From: Paenibacillus sp. 37
GTDB taxonomy: Bacteria > Bacillota > Bacilli > Paenibacillales > Paenibacillaceae
DNA: 64,000 bases
Direction: 5' to 3'
Assembly (NCBI RefSeq): GCF_008386395.1
Contig: NZ_CP043761.1
Span: 6,200,001-6,264,000, forward strand
In this document: positions 1-10,698 of the stretch, in pieces
How positions within the stretch are numbered: the first letter of the stretch is position 1
Layout: each line of letters opens with the position of its first letter
Translations under genes and position numbers: made by a program
Notes under the pieces: generated by a model
Told to the model about the DNA's origin: nothing
Database searches by the model: none
Seen by the model: only the letters and a program-made list of their open reading frames with translations

Positions 1-14
1 GGATTAACCCGTTA

Positions 15-200
15 TTAAGCTTCTACTTCTTTAACAGCAACCAAGTGGCTTACTTTGTTAATCATACCACGGATGGCAGGATTATCGTTTTGTACCACTT
101 TGCTATTGATTTTGCGCAAACCCAATGTTTTCACAGTTGTTCTTTGCGTCTCCGGACGTCCGATCAAGCTGCGGACGAGGGTAATTTCTAATTTAGCCAT
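15..200 (-). CDS. rpmD: 50S ribosomal protein L30 (uL30)
   Basis: This is the 61-residue bacterial L30, a small protein of the large ribosomal subunit that contacts 23S rRNA. The product starts [16 protein letters not shown] and keeps the family core [10 protein letters not shown]. An in-frame extension further upstream exists, but the ATG at 198-200 sits 6-8 bases behind a GGAGGG Shine-Dalgarno sequence and gives the usual family length. It follows rpsE by 13 bases in the spc part of the S10/spc operon. The next genes (rplO, secY) would lie beyond the left edge. Confidence 0.97.
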   Translation of the reverse strand: MAKLEITLVRSLIGRPETQRTTVKTLGLRKINSKVVQNDNPAIRGMINKVSHLVAVKEVEA

Positions 201-213
201 GAGAATTCCCTCC

Positions 214-711
214 TTAACCCAGAAGCTCTTCGACGGATTTTCCGCGCAGTTTAGCCACGTCTTCAGCACGCTTCAAACGGGACAAACCTTCCAAAGTCGC
301 ATTGACCATGTTCATGGAATTCGAAGAACCCAGAGATTTTGTCAAAATGTCACCTACACCAGCAAGTTCGAGAACCGCACGTACAGGACCACCAGCGATA
401 ACACCAGTACCTTCAGATGCTGGTTTTAACAGCACGCGTCCTGCGCCGAACTTACCTGTTACCAAGTGAGGAATCGATGTTCCTACGAGTGGAACGTGTA
501 CAAGGTTTTTCTTAGCGTCTTCAATACCTTTGCGAATTGCATCAGGTACTTCGCCCGCTTTACCGATACCAGCTCCAACCCAGCCGTTGCCGTCGCCGAC
601 TACAACCAGTGCGCTAAAGCTGAAACGGCGTCCGCCTTTTACTACTTTAGCTACGCGATTAATATTTACAACTCTTTCAGTCAGTTCCAAAGTATTCGGA
701 TCTACACGCAA
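214..711 (-). CDS. rpsE: 30S ribosomal protein S5 (uS5)
   Basis: S5 is a primary fidelity protein of the small subunit, located near the mRNA entry site. The 165-residue product has the N-terminal double-stranded-RNA-binding-like domain at about residues 10-75 and the C-terminal S5 fold. The loop KGGR at residues 25-28, where spectinomycin resistance changes occur in other bacteria, has the normal sequence. The start is a TTG at 709-711 preceded by AAGGAGG at about eight bases; no ATG near that position fits. It lies between rplR and rpmD in the spc operon. Confidence 0.97.
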   Translation of the reverse strand: MRVDPNTLELTERVVNINRVAKVVKGGRRFSFSALVVVGDGNGWVGAGIGKAGEVPDAIRKGIEDAKKNLVHVPLVGTSIPHLVTGKFGAGRVLLKPASEGTGVIAGGPVRAVLELAGVGDILTKSLGSSNSMNMVNATLEGLSRLKRAEDVAKLRGKSVEELLG

Positions 712-738
712 GTCGTTAACCTCCTTTTGAAAAATATC

Positions 739-1107
739 TTAAAACTCAAGTCCTGCTTCACGAGCCGCTTCAGCCAATGCTGCGATACGACCATGGTACA
801 GATAACCGCTACGGTCAAATACGATGTTGGAAACACCTTTGTCTTTAGCACGTTTAGCAACGAGTTCGCCAACTTTACGAGCTGATTCAACAGATGCACC
901 ATTTTTGATGTCAGTGCTCAATTCTTTGTCTACGGTAGACGCGGAAGCGATTGTTACACCAGCAACATCATCGATGATTTGAGCATACATATGTTTACCA
1001 GAACGGAATACGTTCAAACGAGGACGTGCTGCCGTTCCTTGGATTTTCTTACGAACACGAAGGTGTCTTTTCAGACGAGCCTTATTTTTATCTGGTTTCG
1101 TAATCAT
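739..1107 (-). CDS. rplR: 50S ribosomal protein L18 (uL18)
   Basis: L18 binds 5S rRNA and, with L5, helps dock it on the large subunit. The 122-residue product begins [20 protein letters not shown], the usual basic N-terminus, and contains the RPRLNVFRS and [11 protein letters not shown] family segments. Its length matches Bacillales L18. The start ATG is preceded by AAGGAGTGAATC. It sits between rplF and rpsE in the conserved order, with a gap of about 117 bases to rplF in which no other gene is seen. Confidence 0.97.
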   Translation of the reverse strand: MITKPDKNKARLKRHLRVRKKIQGTAARPRLNVFRSGKHMYAQIIDDVAGVTIASASTVDKELSTDIKNGASVESARKVGELVAKRAKDKGVSNIVFDRSGYLYHGRIAALAEAAREAGLEF

Positions 1108-1224
1108 CTCAAAGATTCACTCCTTTCAGGTTACCTCGCTGGCTTCAAAGCAGAAGCCACGGGGTATATTAGAAACACACGAAGCAAGCAAGCCGAAAGC
1201 CGCGCAAAGGCGGTAAGAGAAATC

Positions 1225-1767
1225 TTATTTCTTCTTACCGGCTTTACCTTCCTTACGGATGATACGCTCGCCTTCATATTTAATACCTTTACCTTTGTAC
1301 GGCTCAGGTTCACGTACGGAACGGATTTTAGCAGCGTAAGCACCTACACGCTCTTTGTCAATTCCGCGAACGATGATTTTTGTATTCGAAGGTACTTCGA
1401 ATTCGATTCCCGCTTCCGGTGTAATTTCAACCGGGTGAGAGTAACCAACGTTCAGAACGATTTTATCTCCGGATTTGCTTGCACGATATCCGACCCCAAC
1501 CAATTCCAGAGATTTCGCGAATCCTTCAGTAACGCCGCTCACCATATTGTTTACAACGCTACGCGTTGTGCCGTGCAAAGAACGGTGAGTTTTGTTATCG
1601 GAAGGACGCACAACTGTGATTTCGTTATTTTCAACTGTAACCTTCATGTCTTTATGAAGCTCACGAGTCAAAGTTCCTTTAGGTCCTTTTACCGTAATAA
1701 CGGTGTTGTCCAGGGTGATGTCTACACCACTTGGTACTGTGATTGGTTTGCGACCAATACGAGACAT
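1225..1767 (-). CDS. rplF: 50S ribosomal protein L6 (uL6)
   Basis: L6 binds 23S rRNA near the factor-binding region and the sarcin-ricin loop. The product has 180 residues from [12 protein letters not shown] and two tandem L6 folds, with the C-terminal signature [13 protein letters not shown]. An in-frame GTG three codons upstream lies inside the Shine-Dalgarno sequence AGGAGGTG, so the ATG at 1765-1767 was chosen (eight bases from GGAGG). The lysine-rich C-terminus is normal. Gene order with rpsH and rplR is conserved. Confidence 0.97.
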   Translation of the reverse strand: MSRIGRKPITVPSGVDITLDNTVITVKGPKGTLTRELHKDMKVTVENNEITVVRPSDNKTHRSLHGTTRSVVNNMVSGVTEGFAKSLELVGVGYRASKSGDKIVLNVGYSHPVEITPEAGIEFEVPSNTKIIVRGIDKERVGAYAAKIRSVREPEPYKGKGIKYEGERIIRKEGKAGKKK

Positions 1768-1797
1768 ATGTTGCACCTCCTATCTTGTGACGTTATA

Positions 1798-2196
1798 TTA
1801 CCAAACGTAGCAAACGACTTCTCCGCCGGATTTCGATTGACGAGCTTCTTTGTCCGTCATGATACCTTTAGATGTCGAGATGATCGCGATTCCCAGGCCA
1901 CCAAGTACACGAGGTACTTCGTTGCTTTTCGTGTAAACACGAAGACCAGGTTTACTGATTCTTTTCAGACCAGTGATAACGCGCTCGTTATTTTGACCGT
2001 ATTTCAGGAAAACACGGATAATCCCTTGTTTGTTATCATCGATAACTTCAGCGTCACGGATGAAACCTTCACGCTTCAGGATATCGGCGATTTGTTTTTT
2101 CATTGTCGAAGCAGGCATTTCTACCGTTTCGTGACGAACAGTGTTCGCGTTACGAATACGAGTAAGCATATCTGCAATTGGATCAGACATAGTCAT
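1798..2196 (-). CDS. rpsH: 30S ribosomal protein S8 (uS8)
   Basis: S8 is a primary 16S rRNA-binding protein of the small-subunit central domain. The 132-residue sequence begins [20 protein letters not shown] and ends GGEVVCYVW; the segment [20 protein letters not shown] matches the S8 signature. Length equals that of Bacillus S8. The ATG is ten bases from GGAGG. It follows rpsN and precedes rplF. Confidence 0.97.
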   Translation of the reverse strand: MTMSDPIADMLTRIRNANTVRHETVEMPASTMKKQIADILKREGFIRDAEVIDDNKQGIIRVFLKYGQNNERVITGLKRISKPGLRVYTKSNEVPRVLGGLGIAIISTSKGIMTDKEARQSKSGGEVVCYVW

Positions 2197-2228
2197 TGTG
2201 AGTTAACCTCCTTCCCGTTCAGGACTTT

Positions 2229-2414
2229 TTACCAGCTTGCTTTTTTCACGCCAGGGATCTGGCCTTTATAAGCTAATTCACGGAAACAAATTCTGCAAAT
2301 TTTGAACTTTTGCAGGACCGAATGTGGACGTCCGCAACGCTCACAGCGTGTATATGCACGTACTTTAAACTTAGGTGTACGTTGTTGTTTAACTTTCATC
2401 GAAGTTTTTGCCAC
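2229..2414 (-). CDS. rpsN: 30S ribosomal protein S14 type Z (uS14), zinc-binding
   Basis: This is the short, 61-residue type Z form of S14, which binds the 16S rRNA 3' domain. Two CxxC pairs (CERC and CRIC) form the zinc site that distinguishes it from the longer zinc-free paralogue used under zinc limitation. The start is a GTG at 2412-2414, with GGAGG eleven bases upstream. The position between rplE and rpsH is the standard spc-operon location. Confidence 0.96.
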   Translation of the reverse strand: MAKTSMKVKQQRTPKFKVRAYTRCERCGRPHSVLQKFKICRICFRELAYKGQIPGVKKASW

Positions 2415-2487
2415 TTAGCCTGACACCTCCTAAATAATTTCGGAGAAAAGGGAGTCTTTCCAGACACCCGGAAACGTTATGCCAACA

Positions 2488-3030
2488 TTACTTAACGAAA
2501 GGCATTCCCATTTGCGTGAGCAATTCGCGGGACTCTTCGTCTGTTTTCGCCGTTGTTACGATGACAATATCCATACCGCGGACTTTATCAACTTTATCAT
2601 ACTCGATCTCTGGGAAGATCAGTTGCTCTTTCAGACCCAGTGTGTAGTTACCACGTCCATCGAAAGCTTTACTCGATACACCGCGGAAGTCGCGGACACG
2701 AGGAAGCGTTACGTTGAGCAATTTATCTAGGAAGTAGTACATACGCTCACCGCGTAATGTTACTTTCACACCGATAGGCATATTCTCACGCAGTTTGAAA
2801 CCTGCGATAGATTTTTTAGCACGAGTGATTACAGGTTTTTGACCTGCGATCAGTTGCAAATCGCTTACTGCGGAATCCAACACTTTAGAGTTTTGGACAG
2901 CGTCGCCCACACCCATGTTGATAACGATTTTCTCGATTTTCGGCACTTGCATTACCGTTGTATAGTTAAACTTCTGCATCAAAGCAGGAGCGATTTCTTG
3001 CAGGTAACGTTCTTTCATTCTTGATGCCAT
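2488..3030 (-). CDS. rplE: 50S ribosomal protein L5 (uL5)
   Basis: L5 binds 5S rRNA and contacts the P-site tRNA and the subunit bridge. The 180-residue product starts [20 protein letters not shown] and contains the family signature [12 protein letters not shown] near residues 31-42 and [15 protein letters not shown] near the C-terminus. The ATG at 3028-3030 has AAGGAGGG upstream. It lies downstream of rplX in the spc operon. Confidence 0.97.
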   Translation of the reverse strand: MASRMKERYLQEIAPALMQKFNYTTVMQVPKIEKIVINMGVGDAVQNSKVLDSAVSDLQLIAGQKPVITRAKKSIAGFKLRENMPIGVKVTLRGERMYYFLDKLLNVTLPRVRDFRGVSSKAFDGRGNYTLGLKEQLIFPEIEYDKVDKVRGMDIVIVTTAKTDEESRELLTQMGMPFVK

Positions 3031-3062
3031 GAATCATAGCCCTCCTTTCTCATTCGGTTCAA

Positions 3063-3416
3063 TTAGTCGATAATTTCTCCGGAACGTTTAGCAACGCGCA
3101 CTTTCTTACCGTTATCCAAAACTTTGTAACCTACACGGGTTACTTTTCCGCTCTTCGGATCGATGTGCATTACGTTGGAAACGTGAATCGGAGCTTCCTT
3201 CTCGATAATGCCGCCTTGCGGGTTTTGCTGGTTAGGTTTCTGGTGTTTTTTCACCATGTTAACACCTTCCACAAGGACGCGGTTCTCACGAGGATAAGCA
3301 GCGATGACACGGCCTTTTTTACCTTTGTCTTTACCGCTGATCACCATAACCGTATCTTCCTTTTTAACGTGAAGTTTGTTGTTATGGGATTCCAGAACTT
3401 TTTTCACTCTTGGCAT
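3063..3416 (-). CDS. rplX: 50S ribosomal protein L24 (uL24)
   Basis: L24 is one of the first proteins to assemble on 23S rRNA and sits near the exit tunnel. The 117-residue product starts [19 protein letters not shown] and carries the KOW motif [17 protein letters not shown]. An in-frame GTG three codons upstream overlaps the Shine-Dalgarno AGGAGGTG and was rejected in favour of the ATG at 3414-3416. C-terminal residues [20 protein letters not shown] match the family. Confidence 0.96.
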   Translation of the reverse strand: MPRVKKVLESHNNKLHVKKEDTVMVISGKDKGKKGRVIAAYPRENRVLVEGVNMVKKHQKPNQQNPQGGIIEKEAPIHVSNVMHIDPKSGKVTRVGYKVLDNGKKVRVAKRSGEIID

Positions 3417-3455
3417 TTCGTACACCTCCTGTTTCTAACATCACGAGATTAAGCT

Positions 3456-3824
3456 TTAGATAACTTCTGGAGCCAAGGAAACGATTTTCATGAAGTCTTT
3501 ATCGCGAAGTTCGCGAGCAACTGGTCCGAAAATACGTGTTCCACGTGGGCTTCTGTCGTCTTTTACAACAACCGCTGCATTTTCATCAAAACCGATGTAG
3601 GAACCGTCTTTACGACGTACAGAACGTTTCGTACGAACGACAACCGCTCTAACTACATCACCTTTTTTGACAACGCCGCCTGGTGTTGCTTGTTTAACAG
3701 AACAAACGATCAGATCACCGATTTGAGCTGTACGACGTCCCGTACCGCCGAGTACGCGGATACACATCAGTTCCTTCGCACCGGAGTTGTCGGCCACAGT
3801 CAAACGTGTAAATGGTTGAATCAT
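3456..3824 (-). CDS. rplN: 50S ribosomal protein L14 (uL14)
   Basis: L14 lies at the subunit interface, where it also serves as the docking site of the silencing factor RsfS. The 122-residue product begins [19 protein letters not shown] and has the L14 signature [20 protein letters not shown]. The ATG at 3822-3824 follows AAAGGAGG. Length and gene order are exactly as expected in Bacillales. Confidence 0.97.
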   Translation of the reverse strand: MIQPFTRLTVADNSGAKELMCIRVLGGTGRRTAQIGDLIVCSVKQATPGGVVKKGDVVRAVVVRTKRSVRRKDGSYIGFDENAAVVVKDDRSPRGTRIFGPVARELRDKDFMKIVSLAPEVI

Positions 3825-3859
3825 TTAGTATTCCTCCTTTCAGCAATGCTGCTGATGCA

Positions 3860-4126
3860 TTAGATGATAACCGCTTTTTCTACGATTTCAGTAAGTCTCC
3901 AGCGTTTATCTTTCGAAAGCGGACGAGTCTCCATGATTTTCACCGTGTCACCGATTTTCGCAGTGTTTTCTTCGTCATGCGCTTTGAATTTTTTAGTAAC
4001 CTTAATGCGTTTATGGTACAAGTTGTGTTTTTTGTAAGTTTCTACAGCAACAACAATCGTTTTGTCCATTTTATCGCTGACCACTTTACCAGTTTGCACT
4101 TTACGTGCGTTACGTTCTTCGCTCAT
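3860..4126 (-). CDS. rpsQ: 30S ribosomal protein S17 (uS17)
   Basis: S17 is a primary 16S rRNA 5'-domain binding protein with an OB fold. The 88-residue product contains the family stretch [17 protein letters not shown] and [20 protein letters not shown]. The ATG at 4124-4126 is preceded by AAGGAGGCCAACA. It follows rpmC in the usual order. Confidence 0.97.
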   Translation of the reverse strand: MSEERNARKVQTGKVVSDKMDKTIVVAVETYKKHNLYHKRIKVTKKFKAHDEENTAKIGDTVKIMETRPLSKDKRWRLTEIVEKAVII

Positions 4127-4174
4127 TGTTGGCCTCCTTCCTGATTACGGACGGATTGTCCATCCTATCCCTAA

Positions 4175-4372
4175 TTAACCGATTCCCAATTCTCTCTCAC
4201 GGATAATGGTTTTAGCACGAGCTATTTCTTTCCGCACATCACGGATGCGAGTCGGGTTATCCAGCTGACCGGTAGCTAATTGAAAGCGGAGGTTAAAGAG
4301 TTCTTCTTTAAATCCGGCAATCTTTTGCTCGATTTCAGCAGAGGTTAGGTTGCGAAATTCACTAGCTTTCAT
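4175..4372 (-). CDS. rpmC: 50S ribosomal protein L29 (uL29)
   Basis: L29 is a two-helix protein at the peptide-exit tunnel and part of the docking site for SRP and trigger factor. The 65-residue product begins [18 protein letters not shown]. The start ATG at 4370-4372 lies inside the end of rplP (11-base overlap) behind GGGTGGTG, which suggests translational coupling. The longer in-frame reading adds eight residues that do not belong to the family and was rejected. Confidence 0.96.
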   Translation of the reverse strand: MKASEFRNLTSAEIEQKIAGFKEELFNLRFQLATGQLDNPTRIRDVRKEIARAKTIIRERELGIG

Positions 4373-4796
4373 TTGCTTCACCACCCAATTCTTCACGTTT
4401 CACGAACTTCGTTTTGATTGGCAGTTTGTGAGCGGCAAGACGCATTGCTTCGCGTGCAATTTCCTCCGGTACACCAGCAAGTTCAAACATGATCTTACCT
4501 GGTTTCACTACTGCAACCCATTTTTCTACGTTACCTTTACCGCTACCCATCCGAACCTCGAGAGGCTTTTGAGTGATTGGTTTGTCTGGGAAAATTTTGA
4601 TCCAAACTTTACCACCACGTTTGATGTAACGAGTCATCGCAATACGAGCCGCTTCGATCTGACGGTTCGTAATCCAAGCCGGTTCCGTAGCTTGCAGACC
4701 GTATTCGCCAAAGTTCAGAGTCGTTCCGCCTTTAGCTTGGCCTTTCATATGTCCACGTTGTTGCTTACGGTGTTTTACGCGTTTTGGTACCAACAT
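4362..4796 (-). CDS. rplP: 50S ribosomal protein L16 (uL16)
   Basis: L16 sits near the A site and organises the peptidyl-transferase centre and tRNA accommodation. The 144-residue product starts [20 protein letters not shown] and contains [20 protein letters not shown] and the C-terminal [14 protein letters not shown]. The start follows the rpsC stop by only two bases, with GGAGG embedded in the end of rpsC. Its last 11 bases overlap rpmC. Confidence 0.97.
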   Translation of the reverse strand: MLVPKRVKHRKQQRGHMKGQAKGGTTLNFGEYGLQATEPAWITNRQIEAARIAMTRYIKRGGKVWIKIFPDKPITQKPLEVRMGSGKGNVEKWVAVVKPGKIMFELAGVPEEIAREAMRLAAHKLPIKTKFVKREELGGEANES

Positions 4797-4798
4797 GA

Positions 4799-5464
4799 TT
4801 AGTTGCCTCCTTCCTTAGCAGCTTGTTTCTTAGCCGTAGGAAGAACCTCTCCACGATAGATCCATACTTTTACGCCGATAAGTCCGTAAGTAGTATGAGC
4901 CTCTGCTGTACCATAGTCAATGTCAGCACGCAGTGTGTGCAGTGGAACAGTTCCTTCGCTGTAGCCTTCAGAACGTGCGATCTCAGCACCGCCAAGACGT
5001 CCGCCTACTTGAGTTTTGATACCTTTAGCACCGGAGCGCATAGTTCTTTGAATTGCTTGTTTCAGAGCACGACGGAAAGAAACACGACGTTCCAATTGTT
5101 GTGCAATGCTTTCAGCTACAAGAACAGCGTCCAAGTCTTGGTTCTTAATTTCAGAAATGTTGATGTGTACTTTTTTACCGCCAGCAATTTTCGTAATTTG
5201 GTTACGAAGATTTTCAACTTCCGAACCACCCTTACCAATAACCATACCTGGTTTAGCAGTGTGAATCGTTACGTTTACGCGGTTAGCCGCTCTCTCAATT
5301 TCTACACGAGATAAAGCGGAGTCTTTCAATTTATTTTTCAGGAATTCACGAATTCTCACGTCTTCCATCAAAAGATCACCGAAGTCTTTGCCTGCATACC
5401 ACTTAGATTCCCAGTCACGGATAATTCCGACACGGAGTCCGACTGGATTTACCTTTTGGCCCAC
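4799..5464 (-). CDS. rpsC: 30S ribosomal protein S3 (uS3)
   Basis: S3 forms part of the mRNA entry channel and helicase activity of the 30S subunit. The 221-residue product has a type II KH domain with the GMVIGKGG loop at residues 73-80, followed by the S3 C-terminal domain ([18 protein letters not shown]). The start is a GTG at 5462-5464, decoded as MGQKVNPVG; an ATG four bases upstream is out of frame. AGGAGGGG lies upstream. It sits between rplV and rplP. Confidence 0.97.
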   Translation of the reverse strand: MGQKVNPVGLRVGIIRDWESKWYAGKDFGDLLMEDVRIREFLKNKLKDSALSRVEIERAANRVNVTIHTAKPGMVIGKGGSEVENLRNQITKIAGGKKVHINISEIKNQDLDAVLVAESIAQQLERRVSFRRALKQAIQRTMRSGAKGIKTQVGGRLGGAEIARSEGYSEGTVPLHTLRADIDYGTAEAHTTYGLIGVKVWIYRGEVLPTAKKQAAKEGGN

Positions 5465-5479
5465 ACATTTCCCCTCCTT

Positions 5480-5812
5480 CTACTTCTCAGATACCACCAA
5501 AGTAATGTGGCTAGTACGTTTGTTAATACGACTTGCACGTCCCATTGCACGAGGGCGGAAACGCTTCATTGTCGGTCCTTGGTTCACGTAAGCTTGCGAG
5601 ATAACCAAGTTGTTAACATCCAAAGAATAGTTATGTTCCGCATTCGCAATAGCGGAGTTAAGCAACTTCTCAACGATTGGAGAAGCAGATTTCGGAGTGT
5701 GACGGAGAATGGCAACCGCCTCACCTACTTGCTTGCCGCGAATCAAGTCAACAACGAGTTGAGCTTTACGAGGAGCAATCCGGATAAACTTAGCATGTGC
5801 TTTTGCTTCCAT
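5480..5812 (-). CDS. rplV: 50S ribosomal protein L22 (uL22)
   Basis: L22 lines the nascent-peptide tunnel through a long beta-hairpin. The 110-residue product starts [20 protein letters not shown]. The tunnel loop at about residues 80-95 ([12 protein letters not shown]) has the unaltered sequence; changes here give macrolide resistance elsewhere. A TTG six codons upstream overlaps the Shine-Dalgarno AAAGGAGG and was rejected in favour of the ATG at 5810-5812. Confidence 0.97.
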   Translation of the reverse strand: MEAKAHAKFIRIAPRKAQLVVDLIRGKQVGEAVAILRHTPKSASPIVEKLLNSAIANAEHNYSLDVNNLVISQAYVNQGPTMKRFRPRAMGRASRINKRTSHITLVVSEK

Positions 5813-5847
5813 TGTGTAACCTCCTTTCAAACATTAAAGATATTCAT

Positions 5848-6126
5848 TTATCTTCTTGTTTTCTTATCATCAGCAGTATGGCCTTTGTACGTACGGGTTG
5901 GAGCGAACTCACCCAGTTTGTGTCCGACCATGTCCTCAGTTACATACACTGGCACGTGTTTACGACCATCGTAAACGCCAAATGTGTGTCCGATGAATTG
6001 CGGGAAAATTGTAGAACGACGGGACCAGGTTTTGATCACATTCTTCTTACCTGAAGCTTCCATCTCTTCTACCTTTTTAAGCATGTAGCCATCAATGAAT
6101 GGCCCTTTTTTCAAACTGCGACCCAT
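5848..6126 (-). CDS. rpsS: 30S ribosomal protein S19 (uS19)
   Basis: S19 is in the head of the small subunit and contacts L5 in the B1b bridge. The 92-residue product begins [20 protein letters not shown] and has the signature [20 protein letters not shown]. Length is that of Bacillus S19. The ATG at 6124-6126 has AGGGAGGATC upstream. It lies between rplB and rplV. Confidence 0.97.
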   Translation of the reverse strand: MGRSLKKGPFIDGYMLKKVEEMEASGKKNVIKTWSRRSTIFPQFIGHTFGVYDGRKHVPVYVTEDMVGHKLGEFAPTRTYKGHTADDKKTRR

Positions 6127-6197
6127 GTGGAGATCCTCCCTTCAAACATAGCTATTATGCATCCGCAGATGCCTCACGAAGTTATGCACAGTGTGTA

Positions 6198-7028
6198 TTA
6201 CTTCGTGCGGCGGCGAATGATGTATTTATCAGAAGCTTTATTTTTCTTACGCGTTTTGTAACCAAGTGTAGGTTTACCCCATGGTGACATTGGCGATTTA
6301 CGTCCGATTGGAGCACGACCTTCACCACCACCGTGTGGGTGATCGTTAGGGTTCATTACTACACCACGAACCTCAGGACGTTTACCCAACCAACGGCTAC
6401 GACCGGCTTTACCGATTTTGATGAGCTCGTGGTCTTGGTTACCTACAGATCCGATTGTCGCGCGGCAAACTTTCAAAATACGACGAACTTCTCCGGAAGA
6501 GAGACGAACGGAAACGTATTTTTCTTCTTTACCAAGCAATTGAGCTTCTGTACCAGCAGCACGAACCAATTGTCCGCCTTTACCTGGTTTCAACTCAATG
6601 TTGTGGATAACGGTACCTACTGGAATGTTTTCGAGTGGCAGTGCGTTACCGATTTTGATGTCTGATTCAGGTCCGGAGAATACTTGATCTCCAACTTTCA
6701 AACCTTTAGGAGCGATGATATAACGCTTTTCACCATCAGCATAGTGAATCAGAGCGATGTTGGATGTACGGTTCGGGTCATACTCAATCGTAGCAACGCG
6801 GCCCGGTATTCCATCTTTAGTACGTTTGAAGTCAATGATACGGTATTTACGTTTGTGTCCACCACCATGGTGACGAACTGTAATTTTACCTTGGTTGTTG
6901 CGGCCTGCTTGTTTGCTCAACGGGGCCAACAACGATTTCTCCGGCTGATTTGTGGTGATTTCCTCAAATGTAGAAACGGACATGTTCCGTCTTGCCGGGG
7001 ATGTTGGTTTATACTTTTTGATTGGCAC
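6198..7028 (-). CDS. rplB: 50S ribosomal protein L2 (uL2)
   Basis: L2 is a core large-subunit protein needed for subunit association and peptidyl-transferase function. The 276-residue product has the N-terminal OB-like domain, the SH3-like domain and the conserved segment [18 protein letters not shown], which includes the histidine nearest the catalytic centre. The start codon is GTG (7026-7028), giving [14 protein letters not shown], behind AAGGAGGG. It lies between rplW and rpsS. Confidence 0.97.
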   Translation of the reverse strand: MPIKKYKPTSPARRNMSVSTFEEITTNQPEKSLLAPLSKQAGRNNQGKITVRHHGGGHKRKYRIIDFKRTKDGIPGRVATIEYDPNRTSNIALIHYADGEKRYIIAPKGLKVGDQVFSGPESDIKIGNALPLENIPVGTVIHNIELKPGKGGQLVRAAGTEAQLLGKEEKYVSVRLSSGEVRRILKVCRATIGSVGNQDHELIKIGKAGRSRWLGKRPEVRGVVMNPNDHPHGGGEGRAPIGRKSPMSPWGKPTLGYKTRKKNKASDKYIIRRRTK

Positions 7029-7058
7029 TGGGTTTCCCTCCTTACTTCAAAAATTCAA

Positions 7059-7349
7059 TTATACAGTTTCAAAGAACTCAAGCGTTTTGCTGTCTTTTGT
7101 CAACGTTACAAACGCTTTTTTCCATTCGCTAGTATATCCGGAATAACGTCCGTACCGTTTCGGCTTAGCTGGAACACGAAGCGTGTTCACGTTTTTCACT
7201 TTTACATTGAAAATAGCTTCTACTGCCTTTTTGATCTCGGTTTTGTTTGCACGGATATCGACTTCAAATACATATTTCAAGTCGTTCATCATGTCAGCAG
7301 TACGTTCCGTAATAATCGGACGTTTTACAATATCACGAGGATCCTTCAT
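7059..7349 (-). CDS. rplW: 50S ribosomal protein L23 (uL23)
   Basis: L23 sits at the tunnel exit and is the main docking site for trigger factor and SRP. The 96-residue product begins [20 protein letters not shown] and contains [19 protein letters not shown]. Its ATG overlaps the rplD stop by one base (TAATG), a sign of translational coupling. Length is normal for the family. Confidence 0.97.
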   Translation of the reverse strand: MKDPRDIVKRPIITERTADMMNDLKYVFEVDIRANKTEIKKAVEAIFNVKVKNVNTLRVPAKPKRYGRYSGYTSEWKKAFVTLTKDSKTLEFFETV

Positions 7350-7972
7350 TACGCGAGCACCTCCTCTACCTTCTGAACTGCTTCTTTCGTAATGATCAAT
7401 TTGTCGTGCGAGAGCACGTCAAGAACATTAATACCGTCAGCAGCTACGAATTTCACGCCTGGAATATTCCGTGCGGAAAGAGCTACATTATCATCATAGC
7501 TAGGAGCTACGACCAAAGCTTTACGTCCCACTTTGAGGTTACTCAAGATGGCTGCAAACTCTTTAGTTTTAGGCGTACTCAACGTGAGAGCGTCCAAAAC
7601 GATAATGTCATTGTCAAGCACTTTGGATGAAAGGGCTGATTTGATCGCCAAGCGGCGAACTTTCTTAGGCAGTTTATACGCATAGCTCCGTGGTGTTGGA
7701 CCAAATACGATACCGCCGCCTTTCCATTGTGGTGAACGAATTGAACCTTGACGAGCGCGACCTGTACCTTTTTGTTTCCAAGGCTTACGTCCACCGCCAC
7801 GAACTTCAGAACGTCCTTTTACTTTGTGGGTACCTTGTCGAAGGGAAGCGCGTTGCATAAGAACTGCATCGTACAGAACGTGTTGGTTCGGCTCAATTCC
7901 GAAAACCGCATCGTTCAATTCAACTTCGCCTACTTGGCTACCATCTACATTGTAAACTGATACTTTTGGCAT
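7349..7972 (-). CDS. rplD: 50S ribosomal protein L4 (uL4)
   Basis: L4 reaches into the nascent-chain tunnel with an extended loop, here at about residues 47-90 ([18 protein letters not shown]), which has the usual sequence. The product has 207 residues. In gamma-proteobacteria L4 also represses its own operon; no comparable leader was recognised here. ATG at 7970-7972, with GGAGG upstream. Its stop codon overlaps the rplW start. Confidence 0.97.
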   Translation of the reverse strand: MPKVSVYNVDGSQVGEVELNDAVFGIEPNQHVLYDAVLMQRASLRQGTHKVKGRSEVRGGGRKPWKQKGTGRARQGSIRSPQWKGGGIVFGPTPRSYAYKLPKKVRRLAIKSALSSKVLDNDIIVLDALTLSTPKTKEFAAILSNLKVGRKALVVAPSYDDNVALSARNIPGVKFVAADGINVLDVLSHDKLIITKEAVQKVEEVLA

Positions 7973-7997
7973 TTTGTGTTCCTCCTTTCTTCAGTGG

Positions 7998-8621
7998 TTA
8001 TTTTTTCACCGTTTCTTTAACTCTAATGAGACTGTTTTTCGGTCCAGGAATGGAACCTTTCACGAGCAATACGTTCCGCTCAGCGTCTACTTTAACTACT
8101 TCAAGACGTTGGATTGTAATAGTATCATGTCCCATGTGTCCTGGCAGGCGTTTGCCTTTAGGAACGCGGTTAGCTTGGATCGAACCCATTGAACCAGGGC
8201 CACGGTGGTAACGCGAACCGTGTGACATAGGTCCAGTGCTTTGTCCCCAACGTTTGATAACGCCGGCAAAACCTTTACCTTTAGAAATACCCGTTACGTC
8301 AACGAATTCGCCTTCAGCGAAAATGTCAGCTTTCAGTTCTTGGCCAACTTCATATTCTGCGATGTTGATACCGCGAACTTCACGAACGTAGCGCTTAGGG
8401 GCAGTGTTCGCTTTTTTAGCGTGACCTGCTTCTGGCTTGTTAGCATTTTTCTCTTTCTTATCGGAGTAACCGATTTGAATTGCTTCGTAGCCATCGTTCT
8501 CAATGTCTTTCTTTTGCAAAACAACACAAGGGCCTGCTTCGATAACCGTTACTGGAACGACGTTACCTTCAGGAGTAAATACTTGAGTCATTCCGAGTTT
8601 TTTTCCTAAGATTGCTTTCAT
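7998..8621 (-). CDS. rplC: 50S ribosomal protein L3 (uL3)
   Basis: L3 is an early assembly protein that reaches the peptidyl-transferase centre. The 207-residue product starts [20 protein letters not shown] and has the signature [20 protein letters not shown] and the central-extension loop around [13 protein letters not shown]. The position after rpsJ is standard. The ATG is preceded by AGGTGTCAAC. Confidence 0.97.
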   Translation of the reverse strand: MKAILGKKLGMTQVFTPEGNVVPVTVIEAGPCVVLQKKDIENDGYEAIQIGYSDKKEKNANKPEAGHAKKANTAPKRYVREVRGINIAEYEVGQELKADIFAEGEFVDVTGISKGKGFAGVIKRWGQSTGPMSHGSRYHRGPGSMGSIQANRVPKGKRLPGHMGHDTITIQRLEVVKVDAERNVLLVKGSIPGPKNSLIRVKETVKK

Positions 8622-8667
8622 GTTGACACCTCTTTTCCTTTATACATGGTCTTTGTTGTAGCTTGTA

Positions 8668-9078
<411 letters not shown>

Positions 9079-9113
9079 TCACATCATCGCAACGTCACAG
9101 AACAACATTCATT

Positions 9114-9142
9114 ATTATATAGAAAAGATAGGCGTATTGCAA
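9114..9142 (-). promoter_or_regulatory. Probable SigA promoter of the S10 operon
   Basis: On the minus strand a TTGCAA -35 box (9137-9142) is separated by 17 bases from a perfect TATAAT -10 box (9114-9119). Transcription would start near 9107 and leave a leader of about 130 bases before rpsJ. The tuf terminator lies just upstream, so the S10 operon is separate from the str operon. No ybaC-like gene is seen in the 435-base gap between tuf and rpsJ. Confidence 0.75.
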
Positions 9143-9289
9143 GCATATTTAAGAAAAACATTTAAACTTATCTTTTCTGATGAAATGACTTCGTTTATTG
9201 CAGTGTTAATCTTCAATATCCAGGCTGCCTTGCCAATCCTTCTAAACTCGTAAATGATGTTCATTTCGTATGACGCAGGTTCCGAACTT

Positions 9290-9337
9290 TAAACATAATA
9301 AAAGAGTTCTCTATCCGATGTCGGATAAAGAACTCTT
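9290..9337 (-). terminator. Rho-independent terminator of tuf / str operon
   Basis: A 17-base inverted repeat (9302-9318 and 9321-9337, one wobble pair, two-base loop) is followed on the minus strand by a T-rich run. It lies about 75 bases after the tuf stop codon. Confidence 0.85.
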
Positions 9338-9412
9338 CCGAAGCTTCGTTACAATACAATGTTACTCGTTCCAGTACACTGTTACATATGCTTTATTCAG
9401 CGTTAAGCCGAA

Positions 9413-10603
9413 TTATTTTTGGATAGATGCTACGGAACCGGCACCTACTGTACGTCCGCCTTCACGAATGGAGAATTTAGTTCCTTCTTCAATCGCGATT
9501 GGGGAGATCAGGGAAACAGTAACAGTGATGTTATCACCAGGCATTACCATTTCAGTACCTTCAGGCAAGTTGATGATGCCTGTTACGTCAGTTGTACGGA
9601 AGTAGAACTGTGGACGGTAACCAGTGAAGAATGGTTTGTGACGTCCGCCCTCTTCTTTAGTCAGAACGTAGATTTGAGCTGTGAATTCTGTGTGTGGCTT
9701 AACAGAACCTGGTTTTGCAAGTACTTGACCACGCTCGATTTGAGTACGGTCAACACCACGCAACAATGCACCAATGTTGTCACCCGCTTGAGCGGAATCC
9801 AACAATTTACGGAACATCTCAACGCCTGTTACAACGGATTTTTTAGTTTCTTCAGTGATACCAACGATTTCGATCTCTTCGCCGACTTTAACCGTACCAC
9901 GCTCTACACGGCCAGTAGCAACAGTACCACGACCAGTGATGGAGAATACGTCCTCGACAGGCATCAAGAAAGGCTTGTCAGTTTGACGCTCAGGCAGTGG
10001 GATGTAAGTGTCGATCTCTTTGAACATCTCAACGATTTTTTGAGCCCATTCGCCATCTGGGTTTGCCAGAGCTTCACGAGCGGATCCACGAGTGATTGGA
10101 GTATCGTCACCTGGGAACTCATATTCGTTAAGAAGGTCGCGAACTTCCATCTCAACCAATTCCAACAACTCTTCGTCTTCAACCATGTCACATTTGTTCA
10201 AGAATACAACAATGTAAGGTACGCCTACTTGACGAGAGAGCAAGATGTGCTCACGAGTTTGTGGCATTGGGCCGTCTGCTGCGGATACTACCAAGATAGC
10301 TCCATCCATTTGAGCCGCGCCAGTGATCATGTTTTTAACATAGTCGGCGTGACCTGGGCAGTCAACGTGAGCGTAGTGACGAGTGTCAGTTTCGTACTCA
10401 ACGTGTGATGTAGAGATTGTGATACCGCGTTCGCGCTCTTCTGGAGCTTTGTCGATTTGATCGAATGCAATTGCAGCACCACCGTAAGTTTTGGACAATA
10501 CAGTTGTGATTGCAGCAGTCAGAGTTGTTTTACCGTGATCGACGTGACCAATAGTACCGATGTTAACGTGGGGTTTATTACGTTCGTATTTAGCCTTTGC
10601 CAT
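9413..10603 (-). CDS. tuf: Elongation factor Tu
   Basis: EF-Tu is the GTPase that delivers aminoacyl-tRNA to the ribosome. The 396-residue product has G1 GHVDHGKT (about residues 19-26), the RGITI switch I, DCPGH switch II, NKCD and SAR, followed by the two beta-barrel domains. Length and sequence are typical for Bacillales. It ends the str operon, 95 bases after fusA, and is followed by a strong terminator. No second tuf copy is in the window. Confidence 0.98.
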   Translation of the reverse strand: MAKAKYERNKPHVNIGTIGHVDHGKTTLTAAITTVLSKTYGGAAIAFDQIDKAPEERERGITISTSHVEYETDTRHYAHVDCPGHADYVKNMITGAAQMDGAILVVSAADGPMPQTREHILLSRQVGVPYIVVFLNKCDMVEDEELLELVEMEVRDLLNEYEFPGDDTPITRGSAREALANPDGEWAQKIVEMFKEIDTYIPLPERQTDKPFLMPVEDVFSITGRGTVATGRVERGTVKVGEEIEIVGITEETKKSVVTGVEMFRKLLDSAQAGDNIGALLRGVDRTQIERGQVLAKPGSVKPHTEFTAQIYVLTKEEGGRHKPFFTGYRPQFYFRTTDVTGIINLPEGTEMVMPGDNITVTVSLISPIAIEEGTKFSIREGGRTVGAGSVASIQK

Positions 10604-10698
10604 TTGAACGTGGCCTCCTTAAAATTATAATTTTATGTTTTCACTGAATGAAGTGCTCCGAATTGAATTCTTATGCACTTGCATCCAGTGTGAGAAAA

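Noticed and set aside
979..2271. A 430-codon open frame on the plus strand opposite rplF and rpsH
   Set aside because: It lies entirely antisense to well-conserved ribosomal protein genes, has no family similarity and no ribosome-binding site; it is a by-product of codon bias in highly expressed genes.
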